Below are positions 5,967 to 14,614 of a DNA stretch of 35,126 nt, piece by piece (positions within the stretch are counted from its first letter, which is position 1; every line of letters starts with the position of its first letter). The notes beneath the pieces were generated by a model that saw only the letters and a program-made list of their open reading frames with translations, had not been told where the DNA came from and ran no database searches. Made by a program: the position numbers and the translations under genes. This stretch comes from UBA668 sp046086305 (GTDB taxonomy: Bacteria; Actinomycetota; Acidimicrobiia; Acidimicrobiales; Ilumatobacteraceae), in contig JBJSXI010000108.1 in the NCBI GenBank assembly GCA_046086305.1, forward strand, positions 1 through 35,126. Reading direction: 5' to 3'.

Positions 5967-8012
5967 GTGCAGCGGCGCCTCCTCAACCGTGAACTGAGCT
6001 GGCTCGACTTCAACCGGCGCGTCCTCACGCTGGCCGAAGAGTCGGGTATCCCGCTGCTCGAGCGCCTGAAGTTCGCTGCGATCTGTTCGGCGAACCTCGA
6101 CGAGTTCTTCCAAGTGCGCGTCGCCGCGTTGAAGGACCAAGTCGCGGCGGGGATCGGTGTCCCCTCGGCCGATGGAATGTCCCCGGGCGCGCAGCTCGAT
6201 GCCGTGCGCGCCGCTGCCGCCGAGTTCGTCGACGCCCAGGAGCGGATCACCTTCGACCACTTGCTCCCCGCGCTCGCCGATCGGGGGGTCGAAGTGGTCT
6301 CGTGGGATCACCTCGAGGCGCACGACCACCTTGCGCTGATCGCGTTGTTCGAACAGCGGATCTACCCGGTCCTCACGCCACTCGCGGTCGACCCGGCGCA
6401 CCCGTTCCCGTACATCTCGAATCTCGCCCTCAACCTCGCGGCGATCGTCAGCGATCCGCACACGGGTGAGCGGCGCTTCGCCCGGGTGAAGGTGCCCAAT
6501 GTGTTCCCGCGCCTCGTCGCGCTCGACGACGGACGACGGTTCGTGCCGGTCGAGCAGGTGATCGCCGCCCAGATGCACCAGATGTTCGTCGGCATGGTGA
6601 TCGAGGAGCACTGTTTCTTCCGGGTCACGCGCAATGCCGACCTCACTCTCGAGGAGGAAGAGGCCGACGACCTGCTCGCCGCCGTCGAGCTCGAGCTCCG
6701 CCGGCGGCGCTTCGGTCGTGCGGTACGCCTCGAGGTTCAGCAGGGCATCAGTGAGGAGATGCTCGAACTGCTCGGGCGCGAACTCGACCTGTCACCCGAC
6801 GACGTCACGGTGCACCGCGGCCCCCTCGACCTGACGTGTCTGTTCCAACTGCACGCCCTCGACCGGCCCGACCTGAAGGATCACCCGTGGCCGCCAGTGA
6901 CTGCCGGCCGGATCCAGCGTGCCGAGTCGCAGGACCGCAGCATCTTCTCGGTGATCCGCGAGCGGGCGATGATCCTGCACCATCCCTACGAGAGTTTCGC
7001 CAGCAGTGTCGAGAACTTCATTGCGCAGGCTGCCGACGATCCGAAGGTGCAGAGCATCAAGATGACGCTCTATCGCGCCGGCGGCGACAGTCCGATCGCA
7101 CGGAGCCTGATGCGCGCCGCCGAGCGCGGTGTACAGGTCGCAGTGCTCGTCGAACTGAAGGCGAGGTTCGACGAAGCGACCAACGTCGGCTGGGCGAAGG
7201 CGCTCGAGCGCTCCGGTGTCCACGTCGTCTACGGCCTCGTTGGGCTGAAGACGCACGCCAAGTGCACCATGGTCGTGCGCAACGACGACGACGGTCTGCG
7301 TCGCTACTGCCACATCGCGACCGGCAACTACAACTCGCGCACGGCGCGTACCTATGAAGACGTCGGCTTCCTGACCGCCGATCCGGCGGTGGGGGACGAC
7401 GTCAGCCATCTGTTCAACCACCTCACCGGGTACAGCCGTCCGGTGCAGTACCGCTCACTGCTGGTGGCCCCCCGCGACATGCGCGCCCAGCTGCTCGATC
7501 TGATCGAGCACGAGATCGGGTTCGGCGCTGCAGGCTCGATCAGGGTGAAACTGAACTCACTCACCGATCCGGAGATGATCGAGGCGCTCTACCGGGCGAG
7601 CTCCGCGGGTGTGCGGATCGACCTGATCGTCCGCGGCATCTGCTGTCTCGTGCCCGGGGTGCCCGGACTGAGCGAGCACATCACGGTGCGCTGCATCCTC
7701 GGCCGGTACCTCGAACACTCGCGCATCGTGCGCTTCGGCCACGGCGAGGGTGACACGCCGCTGTTCCTCGTCGGCAGTGCCGACTGGATGGGACGGAACC
7801 TCGACGGGCGGGTCGAGGTGATGGTGCCGATCACCCATCCCAAACACTGCGAATGGCTCGACCAGGTGTTCGACAGCCTGCTCGCCGACGATGTGGTGCG
7901 GCACGAACTTGACGCCACGGGTCGGTGGCACCGGCACGGACCGTTCGAGTTCGTCGACGGCGATGCCCAGGAACGCTTCTACCGCTGGGTCGTCGAGCGC
8001 CAGCGGGCCTGA
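5967..8012 (+). CDS. ppk: Polyphosphate kinase 1
   Basis: A 681-residue PPK1, normal length. It makes polyphosphate from the terminal phosphate of ATP, reversibly. The N-terminal domain opens with LLNRELSWLDFNRRVL. The active site uses phospholipase-D-like folds: H430 in LKTHAK is the expected autophosphorylated histidine, H584 in LEHSR is the second conserved histidine, and RYCHIATGNYNSRTARTYED lies between them. The GTG at 5967 starts 10 bases after the preceding gene and opens directly on the family's conserved N-terminus; the upstream extension of the frame only mirrors the previous gene. It sits directly upstream of the pst-phoU-phoRP cluster but before its PHO box, so it probably shares function with, rather than the promoter of, that operon. 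Confidence 0.97.
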   Translation: MQRRLLNRELSWLDFNRRVLTLAEESGIPLLERLKFAAICSANLDEFFQVRVAALKDQVAAGIGVPSADGMSPGAQLDAVRAAAAEFVDAQERITFDHLLPALADRGVEVVSWDHLEAHDHLALIALFEQRIYPVLTPLAVDPAHPFPYISNLALNLAAIVSDPHTGERRFARVKVPNVFPRLVALDDGRRFVPVEQVIAAQMHQMFVGMVIEEHCFFRVTRNADLTLEEEEADDLLAAVELELRRRRFGRAVRLEVQQGISEEMLELLGRELDLSPDDVTVHRGPLDLTCLFQLHALDRPDLKDHPWPPVTAGRIQRAESQDRSIFSVIRERAMILHHPYESFASSVENFIAQAADDPKVQSIKMTLYRAGGDSPIARSLMRAAERGVQVAVLVELKARFDEATNVGWAKALERSGVHVVYGLVGLKTHAKCTMVVRNDDDGLRRYCHIATGNYNSRTARTYEDVGFLTADPAVGDDVSHLFNHLTGYSRPVQYRSLLVAPRDMRAQLLDLIEHEIGFGAAGSIRVKLNSLTDPEMIEALYRASSAGVRIDLIVRGICCLVPGVPGLSEHITVRCILGRYLEHSRIVRFGHGEGDTPLFLVGSADWMGRNLDGRVEVMVPITHPKHCEWLDQVFDSLLADDVVRHELDATGRWHRHGPFEFVDGDAQERFYRWVVERQRA

Positions 8013-8047
8013 TCTCGGTGGCCCGAGCACCAACGCTGTGCAGAGCG

Positions 8048-8091
8048 GGTCTCAGTCAGTTCCTCCACTGTTCACCGTCCGTTCACCGAAG
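8048..8091 (+). promoter_or_regulatory. PHO box: tandem 11-base direct repeats
   Basis: Two adjacent 11-base units, GTTCACCGTCC (8070-8080) and GTTCACCGAAG (8081-8091), match the GTTCACC core of actinobacterial PhoP/RegX3 boxes. Two weaker units in the same register precede them: GGTCTCAGTCA (8048-8058) and GTTCCTCCACT (8059-8069). The box ends 27 bases before a TACTGT -10, where an activator would replace the -35 element. The regulator encoded at 13883-14608 is the obvious ligand. Confidence 0.8.
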
Positions 8092-8118
8092 TGGGGGCGT
8101 CGCGTCAGGACCGCTCTC

Positions 8119-8124
8119 TACTGT
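8119..8124 (+). promoter_or_regulatory. -10 box of the pst operon
   Basis: TACTGT, downstream of the PHO box and 35 bases before the pstS GTG. The leader ends with the Shine-Dalgarno AGGAG (8150-8154), 5 bases before the start. This is one of few leadered promoters here. Confidence 0.5.
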
Positions 8125-8159
8125 GCGCCGCGTCGTTCCCACATCACACAGGAGAAAAC

Positions 8160-9209
8160 GTGAACACACCCAAGAAGCGGACACTGGTGTCCGCAGTCGC
8201 CGGCCTGGCACTCGTCCTCGCCGCATGCGGTGCCGACGAGGGCGCAGTTGACACCACCGCCCCGGACGGCACCAGCGCACCGACCACCGCACCGCCCGAC
8301 GGCCTCCCGAGCGGTGAGGTGTTCGTGACCGGCTCGTCGACGGTCGAGCCCATCTCGGTCCTCGTGAGCGAACTCGCCGACGAGTTGAGCGGCGGTCAGC
8401 TGGCTGTCACCGTGGAGGGTCCGGGCACCGGAGACGGGTTCAAGAAGTTCTGTGCGGGTGAGGCCGACATCAGCGACGCCTCGCGGAAGATCAAGGACGA
8501 AGAGGCAGCCCTGTGTGCGGAGGCAGGGATCGAGTTCATCGGGATCGAGATCGCGATCGACGGTCTGACGGTGGCCACGAACCCCAACAACTCGGCCGTC
8601 GAGTGTCTCGATGTGGCGGCGCTCTACGCGCTGACCGGACCGGAGTCGGAAGGCTTCGACTCGTGGGCCGACGCGAACGCGCTCGCCGGCGAGCTCGGTT
8701 CGGCGTATTCGACACTGCCCGATGCGCCGCTCGCATTGTTCGGCCCCGGACCCGAGAGCGGCACGTACGACACCTTCGTCGAGTTCGCAATCAAGAAGCT
8801 CGCCGAGGACCGCGGTGCAGAGGACACGACGCGCAGCGACTACACGGCCAGTCCGAACGACAACCTGATCGTCGACGGTATCGAGGGCAGCGACACCAGC
8901 CTCGGCTGGGTCGGCTACGCCTTCTACAAGGCCGAGGGCGACAAGATGAAGGGTCTGGCCATCGATGGAGGAGAAGGCTGCGTGGCCCCGACCGATGCGT
9001 CGATCGCCGACGGGACCTACCCGTTCAGCAGATCGCTCTACATCTACGTCAGCCTCAACGCAGTCGCCGAGAATCCGGCGGTCGCTGCCTTCGTCGACCT
9101 CTACCTGAGTGCAGAGGGTCTGGCGAAGGTCGGCGAGGCAGGCTACGTGAGCCTGCCCGACGAGCGCATCGCCGAGTCAACCGCCGCCTGGGCTGCAGCT
9201 CGGGGCTGA
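8160..9209 (+). CDS. pstS: Phosphate-binding lipoprotein PstS
   Basis: A 349-residue periplasmic phosphate receptor of the PstSCAB ABC importer. The N-terminus is a lipoprotein signal (KKR, hydrophobic core, LVLAAC with Cys23 as lipidation site), followed by a Thr/Pro-rich linker (residues about 27-50). The mature domain begins VFVTGSSTVEPIS, where the TGSSTV loop binds phosphate, and includes GTGDGFKKFCAGEADISDASR and the ESGTYDTF loop. The GTG start is fixed by AGGAG 5 bases upstream. It is first in the pst operon, behind the PHO box, and is separated from pstC by a strong stem-loop that could leave more pstS mRNA than permease mRNA. Maturation would need Lgt, Lsp and possibly the Lnt at 31419. 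Confidence 0.97.
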   Translation: MNTPKKRTLVSAVAGLALVLAACGADEGAVDTTAPDGTSAPTTAPPDGLPSGEVFVTGSSTVEPISVLVSELADELSGGQLAVTVEGPGTGDGFKKFCAGEADISDASRKIKDEEAALCAEAGIEFIGIEIAIDGLTVATNPNNSAVECLDVAALYALTGPESEGFDSWADANALAGELGSAYSTLPDAPLALFGPGPESGTYDTFVEFAIKKLAEDRGAEDTTRSDYTASPNDNLIVDGIEGSDTSLGWVGYAFYKAEGDKMKGLAIDGGEGCVAPTDASIADGTYPFSRSLYIYVSLNAVAENPAVAAFVDLYLSAEGLAKVGEAGYVSLPDERIAESTAAWAAARG

Positions 9210-9221
9210 CCCCTCTCGTAG

Positions 9222-9258
9222 GATGCGAGTGCCGGGCGACCTGTCCGGCACCCGCATC
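9222..9258 (+). promoter_or_regulatory. Stem-loop between pstS and pstC
   Basis: Arms GATGCGAGTGCCGG and CCGGCACCCGCATC pair over 14 positions with one A-C mismatch and a 9-base loop. There is no T tract after it. It lies 12 bases after the pstS stop and 10 bases before the pstC start, the usual place for an mRNA-stabilising or attenuating hairpin between a binding protein and its permease. Confidence 0.65.
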
Positions 9259-9268
9259 GTTCGACGCA

Positions 9269-10234
9269 ATGTCCCTCGCCTCCTCGCCCTCGTCGCCGCT
9301 CACGGTCGCCGACCTCCGCGGGAGTGCGCGACGCATGCGATGGGACGCCATCGCCCGAGTGCTGCTGTTCGTCGCCGCATCGGTCTCGATCATCATCAGC
9401 GTCGCGATCGTCTGGACGCTGTTCAGTGAGGCATGGATCTTCCTCTCGGACCTCGTCGCCGATGTCGGATGGGGCGGCGTCGTCGATAGCAGCGATGTGC
9501 CGTCGTGGGATCCGCGACGTGGACGATTCGACCTCCCGACGATCATGCTCGGCACATTGATCGTCGCAGGTGTTGCCATCGTCGTGGCAGCCCCGCTCGG
9601 CCTCGGGTCGGCGGTCTTCCTGTCGGAGTACGCGTCGACGCGGATGCGTCGTTGGCTGAAGCCGATCCTCGAGGTGCTGGCGGGAATCCCGAGCGTCGTG
9701 TTCGGGTTCTTCGCCCTCCGTGTCCTCGGTCCCGACATCGTCGAGCCACTCTTCGGCACCCCTCAGGTGACGAGCCTGCTCGTCACGGGTATCGCCGTCG
9801 GATTCTTGGTCACACCGTTGATGGCGTCGATCAGCGAGGACGCACTCAGCTCGGTGCCGTCGTCGCTGCGTGAGGCGAGTACGGGGCTCGGCGCCCGACG
9901 CAGCACGACGACACTCAAGGTCGTCCTGCCCGCCGCCGTCTCGGGGATCATCGCCGCGCTCATCGTGTCGATCTCGCGAGCCATCGGCGAGACGATGGTG
10001 GCCGCGCTCGCGTCGGGTCGTCTCGGCTCGGCGCCACGCGTCCTCGATCCGCGTGAACCCGGCCTGACCATGACGGCGGCAATGGCCCAGTTGGCCCAGG
10101 GCAGCGATCAGGTGGTGGGGAGTGGCCTCGCCTTCCAGAGCCTGTTCTTCGTCGGTGCAGGGCTGTTCATCATGACCTTCGGCCTCAACGTCATCGCTGG
10201 GCGGATCGTGCGCCGCGTGCGGGCGCAGTACTAG
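9269..10234 (+). CDS. pstC: Phosphate ABC transporter permease PstC
   Basis: A 321-residue inner-membrane protein of the BPD_transp_1 family. Hydrophobic helices include residues about 28-50 (ARVLLFVAASVSIIISVAIVW), the LGTLIVAGVAIVVAAPLGLGSAVFL helix, and further helices to the C-terminus. The coupling loop for the ATPase is the EAA-like segment SLREASTGLGARRSTTTLKVVLP, which contacts PstB. ATG 9269 gives a normal N-terminus; ATG 9335 (MRWDAIARV) is a possible later start. The stop TAG overlaps the TAGGAG Shine-Dalgarno of pstA, so the two are translationally linked. Confidence 0.95.
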   Translation: MSLASSPSSPLTVADLRGSARRMRWDAIARVLLFVAASVSIIISVAIVWTLFSEAWIFLSDLVADVGWGGVVDSSDVPSWDPRRGRFDLPTIMLGTLIVAGVAIVVAAPLGLGSAVFLSEYASTRMRRWLKPILEVLAGIPSVVFGFFALRVLGPDIVEPLFGTPQVTSLLVTGIAVGFLVTPLMASISEDALSSVPSSLREASTGLGARRSTTTLKVVLPAAVSGIIAALIVSISRAIGETMVAALASGRLGSAPRVLDPREPGLTMTAAMAQLAQGSDQVVGSGLAFQSLFFVGAGLFIMTFGLNVIAGRIVRRVRAQY

Positions 10235-10242
10235 GAGCGATC

Positions 10243-11208
10243 GTGGCCGTCCGATCGGGAACCATCGACAGCACGAGATCGGCAGTGCGCGCGTCGCTCA
10301 CCGGCGGTCGCCGCGACGTGGTCGGCGGCATTTTCGCCAGCCTGCTCGTGCTGTGCCTGCTGTGCTCGCTCTTCGTGCTGACGTTGCTCCTCTGGGACGT
10401 GCTCGTCGATGCCCTTCCCGTCTTCGACAAGCGCAGTAATGGATTCCTCACCGGCACGCTCGGCTCGAATCCCGACCGTGTGGGGGTGAGCCAGGGGATC
10501 TGGGGATCACTGATGATCGCCCTCTTCGTCATCGTTCTGGCCTTTCCGGTGGGTATCGCCGCGGGTGTGTACCTCGAGGAGTACGCCCAGCCCGGCCGAC
10601 TGACGAACTTCATCCAGCTCAACATCCGCAACCTTGCGGGTGTGCCGAGTGTCGTCTACGGCATCCTCGGCCTCGTCGTCTTCGTCGAGGTGCTCGCGCC
10701 GATCACCGGAGGCCGCAGTGTCATCTCGGCGGGTGTGACGATGGCGATCCTCGTCCTGCCGATCATCATCATCACCACCGCCGAGGCGGTGCGGGCAGTG
10801 CCGTCGGGGCTCAGGGAAGCGGGCTACGGCGTGGGTGGCACACGTTGGGAGACGACCCGACATCATGTGCTCCCGTATGCCGCGCCCGGCATCCTCACGG
10901 GCACGATGCTCGCGCTGGCCCGTGCACTCGGCGAGGCGGCGCCCCTGTTGCTGATCGGCGCCATCACCGGTCGTCTCGCCGCCTCGCCGGATGCGTCGTT
11001 CTTCGATCAACTGCGCGACAAGTTCACGGCCTTGCCCATCGTCGTGTACGGATGGGCGAACAATCCCAACACACCAGGCAAGCGCACCGGCCTCACGTTC
11101 GAAGACCTCAACGCTGCGGCGATCGTCGTGCTGCTGCTGATCGTGTTGCTCCTGAATGCTGTGGCCATCATCCTCCGCAATCGATTCGAACGTCGTCGAC
11201 AGTCGTGA
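10243..11208 (+). CDS. pstA: Phosphate ABC transporter permease PstA
   Basis: The second permease subunit, 321 residues, GTG start with TAGGAG (10232-10237) 5 bases upstream. Membrane helices include FASLLVLCLLCSLFVLTLLLW near residue 37, SLMIALFVIVLAFPVGIAAGVYL, and a final AAIVVLLLIVLLLNAVAIIL. The EAA-type coupling loop is GLREAGYGVGGTRWETTRHHVLP. It pairs with PstC to form the phosphate channel. Gap to pstB is 64 bases, with nothing recognisable in it apart from the pstB ribosome-binding site. Confidence 0.95.
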   Translation: MAVRSGTIDSTRSAVRASLTGGRRDVVGGIFASLLVLCLLCSLFVLTLLLWDVLVDALPVFDKRSNGFLTGTLGSNPDRVGVSQGIWGSLMIALFVIVLAFPVGIAAGVYLEEYAQPGRLTNFIQLNIRNLAGVPSVVYGILGLVVFVEVLAPITGGRSVISAGVTMAILVLPIIIITTAEAVRAVPSGLREAGYGVGGTRWETTRHHVLPYAAPGILTGTMLALARALGEAAPLLLIGAITGRLAASPDASFFDQLRDKFTALPIVVYGWANNPNTPGKRTGLTFEDLNAAAIVVLLLIVLLLNAVAIILRNRFERRRQS

Positions 11209-11272
11209 CACACCAGTACCTCCCCGTCCCGTCCTCGGGCCCGATCCGGCCCATGCCCTGGAGTTCGCCGCA

Positions 11273-12103
11273 ATGACCAACGAGACCGCCCACCCCACCG
11301 ACTCCGATGCCGCGAGTGGTGACGTGGTGTTCCGCACGGCCGACCTAGAGGTGTCCTATGGATCCTTCCGGGCAGTTCGTGAGGTCACCGTCGACATCCG
11401 CAACCAGGAGATCACCGCCTTCATCGGCCCGTCCGGCTGCGGCAAGAGCACGGTGCTCCGCTGTTTCAACCGGATGAACGACCTCATCCCAACGGCCCGC
11501 GTCGAGGGCACCGTGGAGTATCACGGCATCGATCTGTACGGGCCGGAGGTGAACGCCGTCGAGGTGCGACGTCGCATCGGGATGGTCTTCCAGAAGCCGA
11601 ACCCGTTCCCGAAGAGTATCTACGACAACGTGGCCTATGGACCGCGACTCGCCGGCACCAAGAAGCGCGCCGACCTCGACGTGATCGTCGAGAAGGCCCT
11701 GCGCGGTGCTGCACTGTGGGACGAGGTGAAGGATCGCCAGAAGGACAGTGGTCTCGGACTGTCGGGAGGTCAGCAGCAGCGACTCTGTATCGCGCGGGCA
11801 ATCGCCGTCGAGCCGGACGTGCTGCTGATGGATGAACCGTGCTCGTCGCTCGACCCCATCGCGACTGCTCGGATCGAGGACCTCATGCAGGAGATCAAGA
11901 ACGAGTACACGATCATCATCGTCACCCACAACATGCAGCAGGCAGCGAGGGTGAGCGATCGGGTTGCCTTCTTCACCACCGAGGTGAATCCTGAGAGCGA
12001 TCGGCGCACCGGTGTGCTCGTCGAGTTCGACCGCACGAAGAAGATCTTCTCGACCCCGTCCGACCCGCGGACGGAAGCGTACGTGACCGGGAGGTTCGGC
12101 TGA
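11273..12103 (+). CDS. pstB: Phosphate ABC transporter ATPase PstB
   Basis: A 276-residue ABC ATPase that drives phosphate uptake. It has Walker A GPSGCGKST, the Q-loop in MVFQKPNPFPKSIYDNV (a PstB hallmark), signature LSGGQQQRLCIARA, Walker B LLMDEPCSSLD and the H-loop IIIVTHNMQQA. The signature normally ends with three glutamines plus R, as here. ATG 11273 has GGAG 9 bases upstream and yields a normal N-terminus with a short acidic extension. The TGA stop shares one base with the ATG of phoU (TGATG), implying coupled translation. Confidence 0.97.
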   Translation: MTNETAHPTDSDAASGDVVFRTADLEVSYGSFRAVREVTVDIRNQEITAFIGPSGCGKSTVLRCFNRMNDLIPTARVEGTVEYHGIDLYGPEVNAVEVRRRIGMVFQKPNPFPKSIYDNVAYGPRLAGTKKRADLDVIVEKALRGAALWDEVKDRQKDSGLGLSGGQQQRLCIARAIAVEPDVLLMDEPCSSLDPIATARIEDLMQEIKNEYTIIIVTHNMQQAARVSDRVAFFTTEVNPESDRRTGVLVEFDRTKKIFSTPSDPRTEAYVTGRFG

Positions 12104-12813
12104 TGGAAGAGATGCGTAAGACGTTCCACCACGATCTCGAGACCGCGAAGTCGGAACTCGTGCGGATGGCGGCGACGGTCACCGAGTTGATCCCGCGAGC
12201 GACCCAGGTGCTCCTCGACGGCGATCTCGAAGGCGCCGGGGCCATCATCGACGGCGATGCCGACATCGACCAGCGAGCGGTCGAGATCGAGGAGCAGTGT
12301 CTGCAGATCCTCGCCCTCCAGGCGCCGGTTGCCGGCGACCTGCGGCAGGTGGTCGCCCTGATGAAGATGGTCGCCGATGTCGAACGCAGTGGCGACCTGC
12401 TGTGCAGCATCAGTAAGACAGCGCGACGCATCTATGGTCACGATCTCGACCCGCGCCTGCGTGGGGTGATCTCGCGGATGGGTGAGCAGGCGCGGATGCT
12501 GTACGAGGCGGCCATCGAGGCGTTCGTCGAGAATGACGCCTCGAAGGCGGCTGCGGTGGACGACATGGACTCGTATCTCGATGGTCTGAAGCGTCAGTTC
12601 GTCCAGACCATCCTCGAGTGTCATGCCGAAGGCAAGCTCGACCTCCAGGTCGCCGTGCAACTCGCTCTCGCCTCGCGGTTCTACGAGCGCATCGGCGACC
12701 ATGCGGTCCACGTCGCAGAACGTGTCCGATTCATCCTCACCGGCTGGGTACCCGATCACCGCAAGCGTGCCGGTGCCGATGACACCGGACCCACCCCGCG
12801 CCAGGCTGGCTGA
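12103..12813 (+). CDS. phoU: Phosphate signalling protein PhoU
   Basis: A 236-residue all-helical protein with two PhoU repeats, each bearing a metal-binding E/DxxxD-type motif; MKMVADVERSGDLL in the first repeat and ASRFYERIGDHAVHVAERV in the second are the hallmark segments. PhoU relays the transport state of PstSCAB to the PhoR kinase and keeps the regulon off when phosphate is plentiful. Start overlaps the pstB stop by one base. The histidine kinase begins 8 bases after its stop, placing sensor and negative regulator in one transcript. Confidence 0.96.
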   Translation: MEEMRKTFHHDLETAKSELVRMAATVTELIPRATQVLLDGDLEGAGAIIDGDADIDQRAVEIEEQCLQILALQAPVAGDLRQVVALMKMVADVERSGDLLCSISKTARRIYGHDLDPRLRGVISRMGEQARMLYEAAIEAFVENDASKAAAVDDMDSYLDGLKRQFVQTILECHAEGKLDLQVAVQLALASRFYERIGDHAVHVAERVRFILTGWVPDHRKRAGADDTGPTPRQAG

Positions 12814-12821
12814 GCGAGACC

Positions 12822-13886
12822 ATGCGGCGCGAGCGCGACCGGCTGCGGGCCGAACTCGGCGCCGAGCGCACCACGAGTCGGACCCTTGCCGCCGAGGTGG
12901 CACTCTTGCGGGCCGCGCTCGACGCTGTGCCCACCGGGGTCGTGGTGGTCGCCGCGGACGGCGCCGTCGTGCGCAGATCTGCGATGCCGACCGGTGGCGG
13001 CGCCGGAGACGTGCTCGTCGACGAGGCCGTCGACGCAGTCGTTCGTGCTGCGCTCGCGGGATCGGTCGATGAGCGGATCGTCGATCTCTACGGGCCGCCT
13101 GCGCGCCAGTTCGTCGTCAGGGGAGTGCCTCTCCCGGGCGGAGGTGCACTCGCCTCGGTCGACGATGTCAGTGAACGGGCTCGGCTCGATGCGGTGCGCA
13201 CCGACTTCGTCGCCAACATCAGCCACGAACTGCGCACCCCGGTCGGCGCCCTCGCCGTTCTGGCCGACACGCTGGCCGACGACGACGATCCAGAGGTCGT
13301 GCGCCAGCTGGCGCGACGGATGGTCGACGAAGCCCACCGGGCCTCGAGCACGATCGATGACCTCCTCGAACTCTCGCGGATCGAGTTGGGTGGGGCTGCA
13401 GTTCGTGATGTCGTCGATGTCGGCGAGGTGGTCGCCGCAGCGATGCAACGAACCGCCGGTGCGGCAGCGGCGCGTGGCGTGCGCGTGGTCGTCGACGATC
13501 CGCACCCCCCGAAGGCGATCGGAGACAGTCGCCAGTTGGTCTCGGCTGTTGCGAACCTGCTCGACAACGCAGTGAAGTACAGTGACGAAGGCGCTGAGGT
13601 ACATGTGCGTGTCGAACGTTGCGGAGACGGGGTCGAGATCGCGGTGATCGACCGCGGCATCGGCATTCCCGCTCGCGACCTCGACCGGATCTTCGAACGC
13701 TTCTACCGGGTCGACCGGGCACGCAGCCGCGACACCGGGGGGACTGGACTCGGGTTGGCGATCGTCCGCCACGTCGCGACGAACCACGGTGGTGAGGTGC
13801 GCGTGGAGAGCCACGAGGGCGAGGGTTCGACCTTCGTCCTGCGGATACCTGTCGGCGACCGTGCGCTCGACATGGACGACGAGTGA
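12822..13886 (+). CDS. PhoR/SenX3-like histidine kinase without membrane helices
   Basis: A 354-residue sensor kinase for phosphate control. Residues 1-35 are a charged coiled-coil (RRERDRLRAELGAER), followed by a reduced PAS-like domain (about 35-115). The DHp helix has FVANISHELRTPVGAL with phospho-acceptor H135. The ATPase domain shows the N box LLDNAVKYS, DRGIGIP and GTGLGLAI. From the H box onward it is close to SenX3. SenX3 and PhoR normally open with one or two transmembrane helices; none is visible here, and extending the frame upstream runs into the phoU end. It may reach the membrane only through PhoU and the Pst complex. Its stop overlaps the next gene (GTGA). Confidence 0.93.
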   Translation: MRRERDRLRAELGAERTTSRTLAAEVALLRAALDAVPTGVVVVAADGAVVRRSAMPTGGGAGDVLVDEAVDAVVRAALAGSVDERIVDLYGPPARQFVVRGVPLPGGGALASVDDVSERARLDAVRTDFVANISHELRTPVGALAVLADTLADDDDPEVVRQLARRMVDEAHRASSTIDDLLELSRIELGGAAVRDVVDVGEVVAAAMQRTAGAAAARGVRVVVDDPHPPKAIGDSRQLVSAVANLLDNAVKYSDEGAEVHVRVERCGDGVEIAVIDRGIGIPARDLDRIFERFYRVDRARSRDTGGTGLGLAIVRHVATNHGGEVRVESHEGEGSTFVLRIPVGDRALDMDDE

Positions 13887-14608
13887 CCATGGCTGAAAAT
13901 GCAGAGCCGACGATCTTCGTGGTCGAGGACGAGCCGAGTTTCGTCGAGGCACTACGGGTTGGCCTTGCGCGCGAGGGATTCCGCGTCGAGGTGGCGACCG
14001 ATGGCGTGCAGGCGCTCGAGCGGTTCGATGCGGTCGCCCCTGATCTCGTCCTGCTCGATGTGATGTTGCCACGACTCGGCGGGATCGACGTCTGTCGGCA
14101 ACTCCGCCGGCGCAGCCAGGTCCCGATCATCATGGTCACCGCAAAGGGCGCCGAGATCGATACGGTCGTCGGTCTCGAGGTGGGGGCCGACGACTACGTC
14201 GTCAAGCCGTACCGCATGCGGGAACTCGTTGCTCGGATCCGCGCGGTCCTGCGCCGACGGGCAGGTGTCTCTCTCGAGCCCATCATGGAGTCGGAAGGGA
14301 TCCTCCGGGTGGGTGACGTATCGCTCGACCCCGACGAGCACCGGGTGGTGATCAAAGGTGTCGAGATCAGCCTGCCGCTGAAGGAGTTCGAGGTGCTCCA
14401 GCTCCTGCTCGAGAACGCTGGACGTGTGCTCACCCGTGACGTGCTCATCGATCGGGTGTGGGGGAGCGACTACGTCGGCGACACCAAGACACTCGATGTG
14501 CACATCAAGCGCCTTCGGGCGCGACTCGAGGATGATCCCACATCACCGACGCGGATCACGACGATCAGAGGACTCGGGTATCGCTACGAGCGACCGCGTC
14601 AGGGCTGA
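13883..14608 (+). CDS. PhoP/RegX3-like response regulator
   Basis: An OmpR-family regulator of 241 residues. Receiver domain: acidic pair E15/D16, phospho-acceptor D59 in LVLLDVMLP, T86 and K108 (VVKPYRMRELVARIRAVLRR, a RegX3-like linker). The C-terminal winged helix includes LPLKEFEVLQLLLENAGRVLTRD and the recognition region KTLDVHIKRLRARLEDD. GTG 13883 overlaps the kinase stop; ATG 13889 is two codons later and equally possible. It should bind GTTCACC direct repeats such as the PHO box at 8048-8091, forming an autoregulatory loop for the whole pst-phoU-kinase-regulator operon. Ends 6 bases from a convergent stop with no visible terminator. Confidence 0.95.
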   Translation: MTMAENAEPTIFVVEDEPSFVEALRVGLAREGFRVEVATDGVQALERFDAVAPDLVLLDVMLPRLGGIDVCRQLRRRSQVPIIMVTAKGAEIDTVVGLEVGADDYVVKPYRMRELVARIRAVLRRRAGVSLEPIMESEGILRVGDVSLDPDEHRVVIKGVEISLPLKEFEVLQLLLENAGRVLTRDVLIDRVWGSDYVGDTKTLDVHIKRLRARLEDDPTSPTRITTIRGLGYRYERPRQG

Positions 14609-14614
14609 ACCGGC

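Noticed and set aside
13883..13891. Calling the regulator phoP or regX3 by symbol
   Set aside because: Features fit both names; neither can be chosen from sequence alone, so the symbol was left blank for kinase and regulator.
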